64,000 nucleotides of DNA, taken from the NCBI RefSeq assembly GCF_030700285.1, contig NZ_JAUYZJ010000004.1, positions 1 to 64,000 of the forward strand. The letters run 5' to 3'. Shown one piece after another: positions 53,575-64,000 of the stretch; the stretch's first letter is position 1, and the number at the start of each line of letters is the position of its first letter. This DNA comes from Methylobacterium sp. NEAU K (GTDB lineage Bacteria; Pseudomonadota; Alphaproteobacteria; Rhizobiales; Beijerinckiaceae). The translations under genes and the position numbers were made by a program. The notes under the pieces were generated by a model. The model saw only the letters and a list, made by a program, of their open reading frames with translations. It searched no databases and was not told where the DNA came from.

Positions 53575-54393
53575 TCAATGCGCCATCAGGCAGCTGATGG
53601 GAGATGTATCCAGGAGATCGCGGGTCACGCTTCCATAGATGAACTCATGCAGACGGGCATGGCCATAAGCCCCCGTTACCAGAAGGTCTGCACCTTCATC
53701 CGCTGCTAATTTCAAGATCTCGGCCGATACACGCAGACGGCCTTTGCTGATCGCCACGATCTTACAGCAGACGCCTTTCTGCGTTAGAGAGGCCGTAATA
53801 TCCTTCGCGCTGTCCGCCTCGGTATCGGGCCCTACGACGACGAAGAAGACCGCTTCGGCTTTTCTCAGGAATGGCTGGCTGTCTCGCACCGCCCGCCGAG
53901 CCTCGCGTGTGTCCTTCCAGGCGACGACTATGCGCCGCCCCGCGACCGCGTCGAGGCCCAATGGCGCAATCAGGAGGGGGCAGCCAAGTCTCATCAACAG
54001 GGTGCCCGGCGATAGATCCGAGAACCACGCGTCGATAGTGCCGTCATATGGTCGATTGCAAACGACAAGATCGGCCGTTCGGGTCTGTTCTATGAGAAAG
54101 GCTTGAGGACCCATCGCGGCGGAGTAATACTCGGCACGTTCAAGATTCTCTGTCTCCTTGCGGAACATCGCTTCAACACGGGAAAGTTCAAAGATCGTAT
54201 GATGTCTTTCGCTGTCGATCATTTTCGAGGTGATGAGGCCTCCTTTGCCGTGCCCGTAAGGGCGAGACGCTTCGCGGGCTGCGATACCGGTCAACCGTGC
54301 ATCAAACCGAACTGCCAAACCGGCAGCAAGCTTCAGCCGAGCAATGGAACTGGCCCCAAGATCGAGGGGAACCACGACATTTTCGTATGACAT
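53575..54393 (-). CDS. Universal stress protein (UspA family, tandem domain)
   Basis: This protein has 272 residues from ATG 54393, chosen because the Usp domain begins SYENVVVPLDLGASS right after it; earlier starts up to 54537 extend into unlikely sequence. It has two Usp-like halves. The first is degenerate; the second, from about residue 155 (RRIVVAWKDTREARRAVRD), ends with LLVTGAYGHARLHEFIYGSV, including the G-x2-G-x9-G(S/T) nucleotide-binding form. Usp proteins help cells survive stress by binding ATP. It is isolated in its surroundings. Confidence 0.82.
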   Translation of the reverse strand: MSYENVVVPLDLGASSIARLKLAAGLAVRFDARLTGIAAREASRPYGHGKGGLITSKMIDSERHHTIFELSRVEAMFRKETENLERAEYYSAAMGPQAFLIEQTRTADLVVCNRPYDGTIDAWFSDLSPGTLLMRLGCPLLIAPLGLDAVAGRRIVVAWKDTREARRAVRDSQPFLRKAEAVFFVVVGPDTEADSAKDITASLTQKGVCCKIVAISKGRLRVSAEILKLAADEGADLLVTGAYGHARLHEFIYGSVTRDLLDTSPISCLMAH

Positions 54394-55129
54394 GAGCCCC
54401 ATCGCCCCGGCAGACGCTCTTCCGACTTCGAGCACGACCTTATCACACGTCCCGTCAGAGCCGTGCTGGTAATACGGTCCCGTCGGTGCACCGCAGTGCT
54501 TTGCTGCCAATGCATCTGCATCTTCAGTAGCATGCACAGAAGACGACGATTTTCCAGATCGGGGGCGTAGGTGGCGGCCGCGTCGTCCGCGTCATCGAAG
54601 CGAGGTCGACCGTCGCATCGGCTGCTCGCCCCGCCGCACGCCGCTCAGCAACTCCGCCGACGCCGCGAGCGATCCCGGGCCGAAATAATCTGGTCGGGCC
54701 GCGTCGACTTCTCATAGGGAGCAGACACGCCGGTGAAACCGGTTATCTGGCCGGAGCGTGCCCGTTTGCAGGGACCCTTCGGATCGCGAGCCGCTCGGAT
54801 CTCCAGCGGAGCGTCAACGAACGCATTCAGGAGGGCGATGTCACCGGCGATACGCCGGGTCTCGGTAGCGTGAGATCAGTGAAACGATGACGACGGAGGC
54901 CGCCTCCGCGAAACGGCGCGCCCCCCTCATCCGCGCGTCTGACCGTCCCCGCCCGGTGCATCATGAAAGCCGATGGTGTCGATGGGTTAGAGGCTCGACT
55001 TGCCCTCACGCCGTCCAGGCAAATCCGACCACGCCCGGTCCAAGCCACGACATCATCTCGGCCTGGAGGTTGGGATGGGGATGGGCTATCCCAAAAAATA
55101 CAGCCCAAACAGCACGTTACTGTGGTCGA
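54394..55129. other. Gene-free stretch between UspA and tRNA-Ser
   Basis: No reading frame with family character is visible on either strand. The region next to a tRNA gene could be a former integration site, but I see no integrase or direct repeat of the tRNA 3' end within it. Confidence 0.4.
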
Positions 55130-55219
55130 TGGCGGAGGGAGCGGGATTCGAACCCGCGATACGGTTTCCCGTATACACACTTTCCAGGCGTGCGCCTTCA
55201 ACCACTCGGCCACCCCTCC
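55130..55219 (-). tRNA. tRNA-Ser (anticodon GGA)
   Basis: On the minus strand the 90 bases fold as a class II tRNA. The acceptor stem is GGAGGGG pairing with TCCCTCC, and the D-arm starts TGGCCGAGTGG. The anticodon loop has CTGGAAAG with anticodon GGA. A long variable arm (TATACGGGAAACCGTA) and T-arm CGGGTTCGAATCCCG follow. Discriminator base G73 and an encoded CCA (55130-55132) complete it. It reads UCC and UCU serine codons. Confidence 0.97.
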
Positions 55220-55352
55220 GGCCGCGGACGGGGCGCCCGGGCGCGCCGGGCGCGACCAGGGCCGCGCGGTGGGGTGCTGTTAGCCGGGTGTGCCTCCGGG
55301 CGCAAGGCGGACGCGGCCGGGCAGGACGAAAACCGTCCCGCCCGGCTCGGGC

Positions 55353-57617
<2,265 letters not shown>

Positions 57618-57752
57618 GGTAACTCCGGTGCTGGCAGCCTGGGACGCCGGCCGGGGCGCCCCGGCCGGCGTCCCGGACCGCAACGCAAACGTGCTCCGAA
57701 CGGCGAAGCTCCGCCGTCGCCGGCGAATTTTTGCGGCGCACCCCACTCCGCG

Positions 57753-58490
57753 TCAGGGAGCGCGGGCAGTGCCGGGAGGGAGGGCGGCGGGCGCGAATGC
57801 ATGTGCGAGATAGGCCCGCACGAAGCCCGGCATCCGGCTCGCGTCGAGGCCGCCGACATCCCGCACGATGTGGATCCCTGCGAGTTCCGGCTCGGCCTCG
57901 CGCCGGCGATGGGCCTCGATGCGCGCGTCGAGCGCGGCGGCCGGCTCCGGGAACAGCACCGGCCGCAGGAAGGCGAGCTGGCCCTCCCCTTCGATCAGCA
58001 CCCAGCCGGCCTCGGCATCCTCCGGCAGCGCCAGCCCGGTCTCCTCGAGCAGCTCGCGGGCTGCGCTGCCGGCGAGGTCGACGCTCGCCCCGCGCACGTC
58101 GTCCGGGTCCGGTGTGCCGCACGGGAAATAGAGCTGGCCGGCATTGGCCGTGTGGGCACCCATCTCGCCGAGCAGGACGGCACCGTCCGCGCTCCGGGGC
58201 ACGATCGCCGCGAAGGCGTTGACGACGCACCCGTCGGCGTGCCGGCCGTCCCGGTACGCGATGAAGCTCGAATAGCGCGTGGCGAACAGGTCGACCCGGG
58301 CGATCCCGTCGACGATTGCGCTGGCGCAGCCCAGGAGCACGGTCCCGTCGAACATCCCCGGGCTGCGCGCGACGCGGCCGCGCCAGTGCGCGGCGATCGC
58401 CGCCGCGTTCCTCCGGGCGAATGGCCATTCGTAGTCCACGAACCGGGCCGTTACGCCGGAGAGCCGCGTGATCCGGAAGCCGTCAGACAC
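57753..58490 (-). CDS. NUDIX hydrolase family protein
   Basis: This 245-residue protein has a conserved Nudix helix GSAARELLEETGLAL near residue 140. The first Glu and Gly of the classic box are replaced, as the preceding residues read PDDVRGASVDL. A FPCGTPDPDD segment precedes it. Substrate unknown. The start overlaps the end of the PhzF gene by 8 bases, so the two are probably co-translated. Its stop is 136 bases before the glgX start. Confidence 0.78.
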   Translation of the reverse strand: MSDGFRITRLSGVTARFVDYEWPFARRNAAAIAAHWRGRVARSPGMFDGTVLLGCASAIVDGIARVDLFATRYSSFIAYRDGRHADGCVVNAFAAIVPRSADGAVLLGEMGAHTANAGQLYFPCGTPDPDDVRGASVDLAGSAARELLEETGLALPEDAEAGWVLIEGEGQLAFLRPVLFPEPAAALDARIEAHRRREAEPELAGIHIVRDVGGLDASRMPGFVRAYLAHAFAPAALPPGTARAP

Positions 58491-59367
58491 GCAGCGTGCC
58501 CTGCGACACGATCACCGCGGCGCCGCCGATTTCCACCGAGCGCAGGGCGCCCGACTCGATGGTGAGCTGGAGCGCGATCTCGCTCGGCCGGCCCATGGCC
58601 TGGCCCTGGCGGATCGCCACGTCGTGGGTGCCCTCCCCCAGGGTCTCGAACTGCATCAGCACCCCCGCGAAGGCGGCGGCGGCCGAGCCGGTGGCGGGAT
58701 CCTCCGATACGCCGAAGTTCGGCGCGAACATCCGAACCCGCCAGCTCTGGCCCGCGCCCTCGGGATCGGGCGCGTAGAGGTAGAGCCCGTCATTCGGGTC
58801 GGGCGCCTGGACCGACCGGGCCGCATCGAGGGCCGCCACCGAGCCGACCGGCACGCAGGTGAAGCTCGGGCCGACCCCGTGGCGGCTCGGGCCGTGCCGG
58901 CCGGTGCCGATGTCGCCGGGCTTCAGGCCGATCAGCGGCGCCAGGATCTCGGGCTCCGGGCCGGGGCCGAGATATTCCGGCATCGCCGGCAGCTTGAACC
59001 GCGCCCGCCCGCCGCTCCCGTCCGCCAGGGTCTCGACCACGCAGGGCACGATCCCGATCCCCTCCTCCAGGCCGAAGGCGCGGGCATCGCCTCGGGAGGG
59101 ATTCTCAAGGGCCAGCAGCACCGCGGCCCCCACCGTCGGGTGGCCGGCGAAGGGCAACTCCCGCCCGGGGGTGAAGATCCGCAGCCGTGCCCGGTGCCGG
59201 GCCTCGCTGGGGGGCAGCACGAACACCGTCTCGGAGAGGTTGAACTCCGCAGCGATGGCCTGCATCGCGGCCGTATCGAGGCCGTCCGCATCGAGCACGA
59301 CAGCAAGCGGATTGCCGGCGAGCTTCTGCTCGGTGAACACGTCGAGGGTGACGAAGCGGCGCGCCAT
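58483..59367 (-). CDS. PhzF family isomerase-like protein
   Basis: This 294-residue protein has the PhzF fold: an N-terminal half beginning RRFVTLDVFTEQKLAGNPLAVV, with the conserved acidic residue in FNLSETVFVLPP (about residue 45) and GRELPFAGHPTVGAA. The C-terminal half has MFAPNFGVSEDPATGSAAAAFA. PhzF relatives are isomerases or epimerases acting on hydrophobic acids; only few have known substrates. ATG 59367 is preferred; the frame is open to 59529. Confidence 0.88.
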   Translation of the reverse strand: MARRFVTLDVFTEQKLAGNPLAVVLDADGLDTAAMQAIAAEFNLSETVFVLPPSEARHRARLRIFTPGRELPFAGHPTVGAAVLLALENPSRGDARAFGLEEGIGIVPCVVETLADGSGGRARFKLPAMPEYLGPGPEPEILAPLIGLKPGDIGTGRHGPSRHGVGPSFTCVPVGSVAALDAARSVQAPDPNDGLYLYAPDPEGAGQSWRVRMFAPNFGVSEDPATGSAAAAFAGVLMQFETLGEGTHDVAIRQGQAMGRPSEIALQLTIESGALRSVEIGGAAVIVSQGTLRV

Positions 59368-59910
59368 CGTGTCGGACCTTCCTGCTTGCCTCTGAACGGG
59401 CCTCTCGCCCGGCGGCTTCGGCCGGGGTCCGAAATCCGCCCCTTGGTACACGTTGCTGCGGGCTCGATCGACCCACCACGGGTCGCCGAGCAGAGCGTGT
59501 CGAAGGGCCTCGATGAACCGGACCTCCATCGGCCTGCCGCCCGGGGCTTGCGCGGTCTGCGCCGGGCTGGAAGGCTTGTTGAAAGCCCGCGATGGGCGCC
59601 GGGTCCTGGGACGGATGGCGGGGCGGGATCGAGGGCTTGGCGTGACCCATGCCCGCAGGATCCGGCTGAGCGTCTGCTCGGAGACCAGACTGGAGCCGCC
59701 ACATCACCCGCCTCGGGCTTCGAACCTGAGGACAGAATTGCACCGTCGCCTTCCGCGCTACGGCGCGCGAGGCCGGCTCAACGCGGGCTTGCATGATCCG
59801 GCAAAGTCTTGAGCGAGATCAAGGAGTGGCGCAACCGGATCGGCCAGAGTGTGCGGGTGCCATCCGACTCGGTAACTCCACGCCGAAGCCTTGGGCACGG
59901 GAGGCCTGTC
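59368..59910. other. Intergenic stretch between PhzF and BA14K-like genes
   Basis: Apart from the promoters expected for the two divergent genes I see nothing defined. An open minus-strand frame up to 59529 is in phase with PhzF and begins EVRFIEALRHALLGDPWW; this could be a fragment of another protein but is not recognised. Confidence 0.4.
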
Positions 59911-60432
59911 ATGAACAAGACCCTGCTCGTCACCGCCGGGCTGATCGGTGCATTGGCCATGCTTCCTGCGACAGCCGACGCGCGCGGAGGCTTCCGAGGC
60001 GGGGGCGGGCGCATGGCGGGCGGGTTCCACGGGGGCGGCTTTCGAGCCGGTGGCGCGCATGTCGGAGGGGGCTTCCGCGGTGGCGGATTCCATAGAGGCG
60101 CTGTCGCCGGAGGGGTCGGCCGCTATCCCGGCGTGCGGCCAGGCTATGGCTACGGGCGCCGCTATGGCTACGGCCTCGGCGCGGCTGCCGCAGGGGTCGG
60201 CCTCGGCTTGGCGGTGACCAATCCTGCCTACGGCTATCCTGGAGCCTACGGCTATCCTGGATACGATGACAATTATGCGCCGACGACTTACGCTTATCCC
60301 GAGGCTCCGATAGCCGGGGCGGGTCCGGCCACGAGCGAAGCGGTCGCCTATTGTCAGCAGCGCTATCGCTCATACGATCCGGCGTCGGGGACGTATCTCG
60401 GCTACGACGGCCAGCGGCATCCTTGTCCTTGA
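59911..60432 (+). CDS. Secreted Gly/Tyr-rich protein with BA14K-like C-terminus
   Basis: This protein has 173 residues from ATG 59911 with GGGAGG upstream. A signal peptide ends near TADARG. A Gly/Phe/His-rich repeat region (GGFRGGGGRMAGGFHGGGF) follows, then a YGYGRRYGYG stretch, a hydrophobic AAAAGVGLGLAV segment, and a C-terminal AVAYCQQRYRSYDPASGTYL as in BA14K proteins, which are lectin-like surface antigens in Brucella. Localisation is probably envelope or extracellular. Confidence 0.82.
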   Translation: MNKTLLVTAGLIGALAMLPATADARGGFRGGGGRMAGGFHGGGFRAGGAHVGGGFRGGGFHRGAVAGGVGRYPGVRPGYGYGRRYGYGLGAAAAGVGLGLAVTNPAYGYPGAYGYPGYDDNYAPTTYAYPEAPIAGAGPATSEAVAYCQQRYRSYDPASGTYLGYDGQRHPCP

Positions 60433-60833
60433 GCGGCCTGGTCGATAGACCCCCATGGTAACTGCGACGATGCGCTGAGTGCGCTCGACGGCGCTGGGAC
60501 TGGGGGCTACAGCCGGGATCGGTCAGGGCGGCTTCGACTTCGAGGCGCGGGATCGTCTCGGGCGACAGGCCTTCCAGCGCGCGCCGGCGACGGCGCTCGG
60601 AGGCCGCATCGAGGTCGCGCAGCACGATCTCCGGATCGCCGTGGCTTTGCGCACTATGCTCGGCACCTCCCGCGGCGCACGACCGTCGAAGATGGGCAGG
60701 CTTGAGGAGAACCTGACGTCGCGGGGTGCCGCCGTTTCCGCGCCGTTTCCAGTCTGGGCGCAAGGAGCAGCACAGGCGGCCGTAAAAAGGGGTGCGTTTC
60801 ATCCACCCGCGATCGCCCACGCCGCGCCGCAGC
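60433..60833. other. Intergenic stretch with no recognisable gene
   Basis: A plus-strand frame (60479-60898) and a minus-strand frame (59930-60820) are open, but neither shows domain features or a good ribosome binding site. They are probably consequences of high GC. Confidence 0.4.
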
Positions 60834-61682
60834 TCACACTGCCTCCACCGGAAAGGTCTCGCTTGGGTTCACGAACTCGTCCTGCGCCGCCACCGTGAGG
60901 ATCTCCCGGGATCCCGCCTGCGCGGTGCGCTTCAGGAGTCCGTAGACCGAGGCCGCGGCCGCGCCGAGGGCCGCCGCGGCCGAGCCGCCGCGGGCGTAAT
61001 GCACCAGGAACAAAGCCGCGACGCAGTCACCCGCCCCGTTGACCGCGATGTCGAGGCGGGGCGTGCGCACGCGGAATACCTGGCCCTCCGCCCCGGCCAG
61101 GAGGTCGATGCCGTCATCCGGCGTATCCGCGCAGAGCGCCGAGGTGACCAGCACCACCCGGGGCCCGCGCGCCTGCAGCGCCGCGATGGCGGCCCCGGCC
61201 TCCTGCAGGGTCCGGCTCGGCAGGCCGGTGAGCAGGTCGAGTTCGAACTGGTTGGGGGTGAGGATGTCGGCGGCCGGGACGACCCGCTCGCGCAGGAACG
61301 CTTCGATTCCCGGCCGCACGTAGACGCCGCGGTCGACATCGCCGATCACCGGGTCGCAGCAATAGAGCGCCCGCGGGTTGGCCGCGCGCACGGCCGCCAC
61401 CGCCTCCAGGATCGCGGATCCGATCTCGGCCGAGCCCATATAGCCCGACAGCACGGCGTCGCAGTTGCCCAGCACCCCACGCTCGCCGATGCCGCGCACC
61501 ACCTCGCGGATCATATCCGCCTCGAAGACCGGGCCCCGCCAAGCCCCGTAGCCGGTGTGGTTGGAGAACTGGACCGTGTTCACGGGCCAGACCTCGACCC
61601 CGAGGCGCTGCATCGGGAACACCGCCGAGGCGTTGCCGACATGGCCGTAGGCGACGTGGGACTGGATCGACAGGACGTTCAA
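60834..61682 (-). CDS. pdxY: Pyridoxal kinase
   Basis: This 282-residue ribokinase-fold enzyme phosphorylates pyridoxal in the vitamin B6 salvage pathway. It has NVLSIQSHVAYGHVGNASAV at the N-terminus, NTVQFSNHTGY, YCCDPVIGD near residue 107, LTPNQFELDLLTG near 140 and the catalytic VNGAGDCVAALF near 222. The start codon is TTG (61682), supported by alignment with the family N-terminus; the ribosome site is weak. Confidence 0.94.
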   Translation of the reverse strand: MNVLSIQSHVAYGHVGNASAVFPMQRLGVEVWPVNTVQFSNHTGYGAWRGPVFEADMIREVVRGIGERGVLGNCDAVLSGYMGSAEIGSAILEAVAAVRAANPRALYCCDPVIGDVDRGVYVRPGIEAFLRERVVPAADILTPNQFELDLLTGLPSRTLQEAGAAIAALQARGPRVVLVTSALCADTPDDGIDLLAGAEGQVFRVRTPRLDIAVNGAGDCVAALFLVHYARGGSAAAALGAAAASVYGLLKRTAQAGSREILTVAAQDEFVNPSETFPVEAV

Positions 61683-61807
61683 CGCGGGACTCGCTGTTGG
61701 TCATGACACGGTTAGCCGGTTCCGGCCTCGCCCGCATCCCCCGTCCCTTGCCGCCCTGCCCCGCCCACCTCAGATGGGGCCGATCCCCCGTTCGCCCCCC
61801 GAGCCCG

Positions 61808-62329
61808 ATGGACATCGAAGCCCTGCGTACCTCGACCCTCGCCTTCGTCGAGGCGCACAAGGCCTGGACGCCTCTGATCGCGGGGGTGCTGGCCTTCTGC
61901 GAATCGATCGCGATCCTGTCGCTGTTCGTGCCGGCGACCGTGATCCTGATCGGCATCGGTGCCCTGGTCGGCGGCGCCGACATCGCGCTCTGGCCGGTGG
62001 TGGCCGGGGCCGCGTTCGGCGCCGCGATCGGGGACTGGGTCTCCTACGAGGCCGGGCGCTGGGCCGGACCGGGGGCTCGGACTCAATGGCCGCTGCGGCG
62101 CTATCCCGACCTCGTCGCGAAGGCCGAGCGCTTCATCGGCCGCTGGGGCGTGGCGGCGGTGGCGCTGGGGCGGTTCTTCGGGCCGGCCCGGGCCCTGGTG
62201 CCGCTGCTGGCCGGGACGCTCGGCCTCTCCCGGGTGCCGTTCCAGGCGGCCAACCTCGCCTCGGCGCTGGTCTGGGCCTTCGTGCTGCTGGCGCCGGGGG
62301 CCGGCCTGCTGGCCTGGCTCGACCGCTGA
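61808..62329 (+). CDS. DedA family membrane protein
   Basis: This 173-residue DedA-like protein has CESIAILSLFVPATVILIG near residue 30, GAAIGDWVSYEAGRWAGP near 75 and a ALGRFFGPARALVPLLAGTL segment near 120-140. It is shorter than typical DedA and lacks part of the C-terminus. The stop shares a base with the next start (TGATG), so it is co-translated with the BtuF-like gene. Confidence 0.82.
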   Translation: MDIEALRTSTLAFVEAHKAWTPLIAGVLAFCESIAILSLFVPATVILIGIGALVGGADIALWPVVAGAAFGAAIGDWVSYEAGRWAGPGARTQWPLRRYPDLVAKAERFIGRWGVAAVALGRFFGPARALVPLLAGTLGLSRVPFQAANLASALVWAFVLLAPGAGLLAWLDR

Positions 62330-63105
62330 TGCGGCGCTTCCCGCCCGAGCGCATCGTCTGCCTCACCGAGGAGACCGTCGAGACCCTGTACCTGCTCGGC
62401 CAGGAGGACCGGATCGTCGGCGTCTCCGGCTACGCCGTGCGGCCGCCCCGGGTCCGCCGGGAGAAGCCGCGGGTTTCCGCCTTCACCAGCGCGGACATCC
62501 CGAAGATCCTGGCGCTGGCGCCGGATCTCGTCCTGGCGTTCTCCGACCTCCAGGCCGACATCGTCGCCGACCTCGCCCGCGCGGGTATCGCCGTCCACCT
62601 TTTCAACCAGCGCGACGTAGCGGGGTGCCTCGCGATGGTGCGGACCCTGGGGGCCCTGGTGGGCGTCCCGGAGCGCGCCGAAGCCCTGGCGGCAGGCTTC
62701 GAAGAGGATCTCGCGCGGGCGGGCGAGAACGCGAAGACGCGCCCGCCCCTGCGCGTCTACTTCGAGGAATGGGACGCGCCGATGATCTCGGGCATCGGCT
62801 GGGTCTCGGACCTGATCGCGTATGCCGGCGGGTGCGACGTCTTCCCGGACTTGAGCCGACAACAGGCCGCCCGGGACCGGATCGTCACCGCCGAGCAGGT
62901 GATTGCGGCCGCCCCCGACGTGATCCTGGCCTCTTGGTGCGGCAAGCGGGTCAACATCGACCGCATCCGGGCCCGGCCGGGCTGGGACGCGATCCCGGCG
63001 GTGCGCGACGGGCGCATCCACGAGATCAAGGCGCCGCTGATCCTCCAGCCCGGGCCGGCGGCGCTCACCGACGGATTTGCGGCGCTCCGCGCCTGCCTGC
63101 GGTGA
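62329..63105 (+). CDS. BtuF-like cobalamin/iron-type substrate-binding protein without signal peptide
   Basis: This 258-residue protein belongs to the PF01497 periplasmic binding-protein family: RIVCLTEETVETLYLLGQED near residue 8, VSAFTSADIPKILALAPDLV near 49 and a helical C-terminal half with VRDGRIHEIKAPLILQPG near 225. Its closest look is to cobalamin-binding BtuF relatives. The N-terminus starts MRRFPPERIVC with no hydrophobic signal, so export is unclear. No permease or ATPase gene is adjacent. Confidence 0.78.
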   Translation: MRRFPPERIVCLTEETVETLYLLGQEDRIVGVSGYAVRPPRVRREKPRVSAFTSADIPKILALAPDLVLAFSDLQADIVADLARAGIAVHLFNQRDVAGCLAMVRTLGALVGVPERAEALAAGFEEDLARAGENAKTRPPLRVYFEEWDAPMISGIGWVSDLIAYAGGCDVFPDLSRQQAARDRIVTAEQVIAAAPDVILASWCGKRVNIDRIRARPGWDAIPAVRDGRIHEIKAPLILQPGPAALTDGFAALRACLR

Positions 63106-63181
63106 TCGCGCCGCAGGTGACAGGCCGGGCCCCGGCTTGGCAGGATGTCCCGATTCGATACAGGCGCATCTCCCAAGGTCA

Positions 63182-63703
63182 ATGTCCGCTTCCATCGGCC
63201 TTCCTGAATCCGCGCTCCCGGCCTCCCCGGTCGGCGACGCGCGTCTGCCCCCGGACCGGCGCCAGTCGCCCACCGCTCTGAGGATCCAGCGTGGGGTGCG
63301 CCGGCTGTTTGCCGAGATGGGCTGCGTCACCCTGCCGGAATTCTCCCTGGTGAGCGGGCGCCGGGCCGACGTCATCGCCCTGTGCGGCGCGGGCCGGATC
63401 ACCATCGTGGAGATCAAGTCGAGCGTGGCCGATTTCCGCGCCGACCGGAAATGGCCGGATTACCGCGATTTCTGCGACCGCTTCTTCTTCGCGATCCCGG
63501 AGGACGTGCCGGAATCCCTGATCCCGGAGGAGTGCGGGCTGATCGTCGCCGACGGCTACGGCGCCGGGATCCTGCGGGACGCTCCGGAGCACGCGCTGAG
63601 CGGCCCCCGCCGCAAGGCCGTGACCCTGCGCTTCGCCCACAGCGCCGCCCGCATCCTGCACGCCCTGGCGGATCCGGGGGCGGTGCGCGAAGGGGCGCTC
63701 TAG
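63182..63703 (+). CDS. mmcB: MmcB family DNA repair nuclease-like protein
   Basis: This 173-residue protein has a PD-(D/E)XK-type core: GRRADVIAL near residue 60 and ITIVEIKSSVADFRADRKW near 73, with Asp, Glu and Lys in the expected order. FFFAIPEDVPESLIPEECGL follows. In Caulobacter MmcB acts in mitomycin C repair. ATG 63182 has AAGG 5 bases upstream. It follows the BtuF-like gene by 76 bases. Confidence 0.88.
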   Translation: MSASIGLPESALPASPVGDARLPPDRRQSPTALRIQRGVRRLFAEMGCVTLPEFSLVSGRRADVIALCGAGRITIVEIKSSVADFRADRKWPDYRDFCDRFFFAIPEDVPESLIPEECGLIVADGYGAGILRDAPEHALSGPRRKAVTLRFAHSAARILHALADPGAVREGAL

Positions 63704-63875
63704 GTCGGTCGGGATCGTCATTCAGAGCCGCGAAGGCCGGTCGTCCGAAGCCGGAGTCCGAGATTCGGATCCCGGACAGGCTGTCGGTTCCGCGATGCGG
63801 TCGGCTGTTCTAGAAGGGCCGCGCTCGCGCGCCGCCCGCGCGTCCCGTGCCGACCGACCCGATGTATCCGCCCCG

Positions 63876-64000
63876 ATGACGCCCGTCGCCCTGTTCGAGT
63901 TGATCCTCGCCCTTTTGGGCGCGGCCCTGCTGCTCTCGCTGGCGGCCGGGCGGCTCGGGTTCCCGCCCGCCGCCGCCCTGGTGCTCGGTGGCATGGCGCT
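63876..64000 (+). CDS. Cation:proton antiporter-like protein, 3' partial
   Basis: The 41 visible residues from ATG 63876 form an N-terminal hydrophobic helix (LFELILALLGAALLLSLAAG) and a loop RLGFPPAAALVLGGMA. This is the start seen in monovalent cation:proton antiporter (CPA1) family proteins. The gene runs off the window, so identity is provisional. Confidence 0.55.
   Translation, partial: MTPVALFELILALLGAALLLSLAAGRLGFPPAAALVLGGMA

Noticed and set aside
54394..55219. Integrative element attached to tRNA-Ser
   Set aside because: There is no integrase gene and no second copy of the tRNA 3' end found by eye in the window.
59930..60820. 296-residue minus-strand frame opposite the BA14K-like gene
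   Set aside because: It is Arg/Ser-rich antisense of a gene with a signal peptide and BA14K motif, with no domain of its own.
61600..62400. Cobalamin riboswitch upstream of the BtuF-like gene
   Set aside because: The gene is coupled to DedA by an overlapping codon and I see no B12-box-like sequence upstream of that gene.

Overview
The window looks like a chromosomal segment of a high-GC alphaproteobacterium, most probably Methylobacterium or a close relative (Methylobacteriaceae). This is inference from gene content and composition: a GC-rich background, BA14K-, YidB-, CsbD-, MmcB- and DUF892-type proteins, a type-2 (short) ArgC, a GC-rich palindromic intergenic repeat, and TTG/GTG starts with good Shine-Dalgarno (SD) sequences. 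I ran no database search.

Regions. (1) 1-2584: right part of an IS66-family element (tnpA partial, tnpB, tnpC) with a convergent DUF6429 passenger gene. (2) 2754-6653: a strikingly AT-rich block of four minus-strand genes for sugar or glycan modification (glycosyltransferase-like, WcbI-like, FkbM-like and a second SAM methyltransferase), followed by about 1.2 kb without genes. (3) 7879-27828: a GC-rich glycan cluster. It holds two GT61 paralogues, one carrying an extra C-terminal domain, a DegT aminotransferase with a NeuD/PglD-like acyltransferase, a nucleotide-sugar epimerase, several GT2/GT4-like enzymes sharing a short repeat module, a tandem SGNH hydrolase, and two glycosyltransferase-like proteins with discoidin-like domains. 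A DedA protein is embedded in it. No flippase, polymerase or ABC exporter is visible. (4) 27885-29075: a solo TnpB (IS1341-type) element. (5) 29152-34919: a pentapeptide-repeat protein, argC, and a group of small membrane or stress-type proteins, including three tiny ORFs, plus a PAS-LuxR regulator. (6) 35374-39055: rplM-rpsI with a recognisable promoter and an unusual leader hairpin, a CoA-binding protein, a cupin and a TviB-type UDP-sugar dehydrogenase. (7) 39373-48550: membrane, DUF892 and secreted proteins, an AraC regulator, a TonB-dependent siderophore receptor, and a divergent LysR (AmpR-like)/class A beta-lactamase pair. (8) 48999-53075: a tight kdgT-type permease, four-carbon acid sugar kinase, PdxA2 and DeoR unit, likely for catabolism of D-threonate or D-erythronate. 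(9) 53575-64000: UspA, tRNA-Ser(GGA), glgX, Nudix and PhzF proteins, a BA14K-like secreted protein, pdxY, a DedA/BtuF-like/MmcB run, and the start of a cation:proton antiporter.

How the genes work together: the first half is dominated by cell-surface or protein glycan synthesis and shows several signs of recent acquisition (IS66 next to an AT-rich block, a solo TnpB element, paralogous GT61 genes, shared modules). The second half is mostly ordinary chromosomal housekeeping and accessory metabolism.
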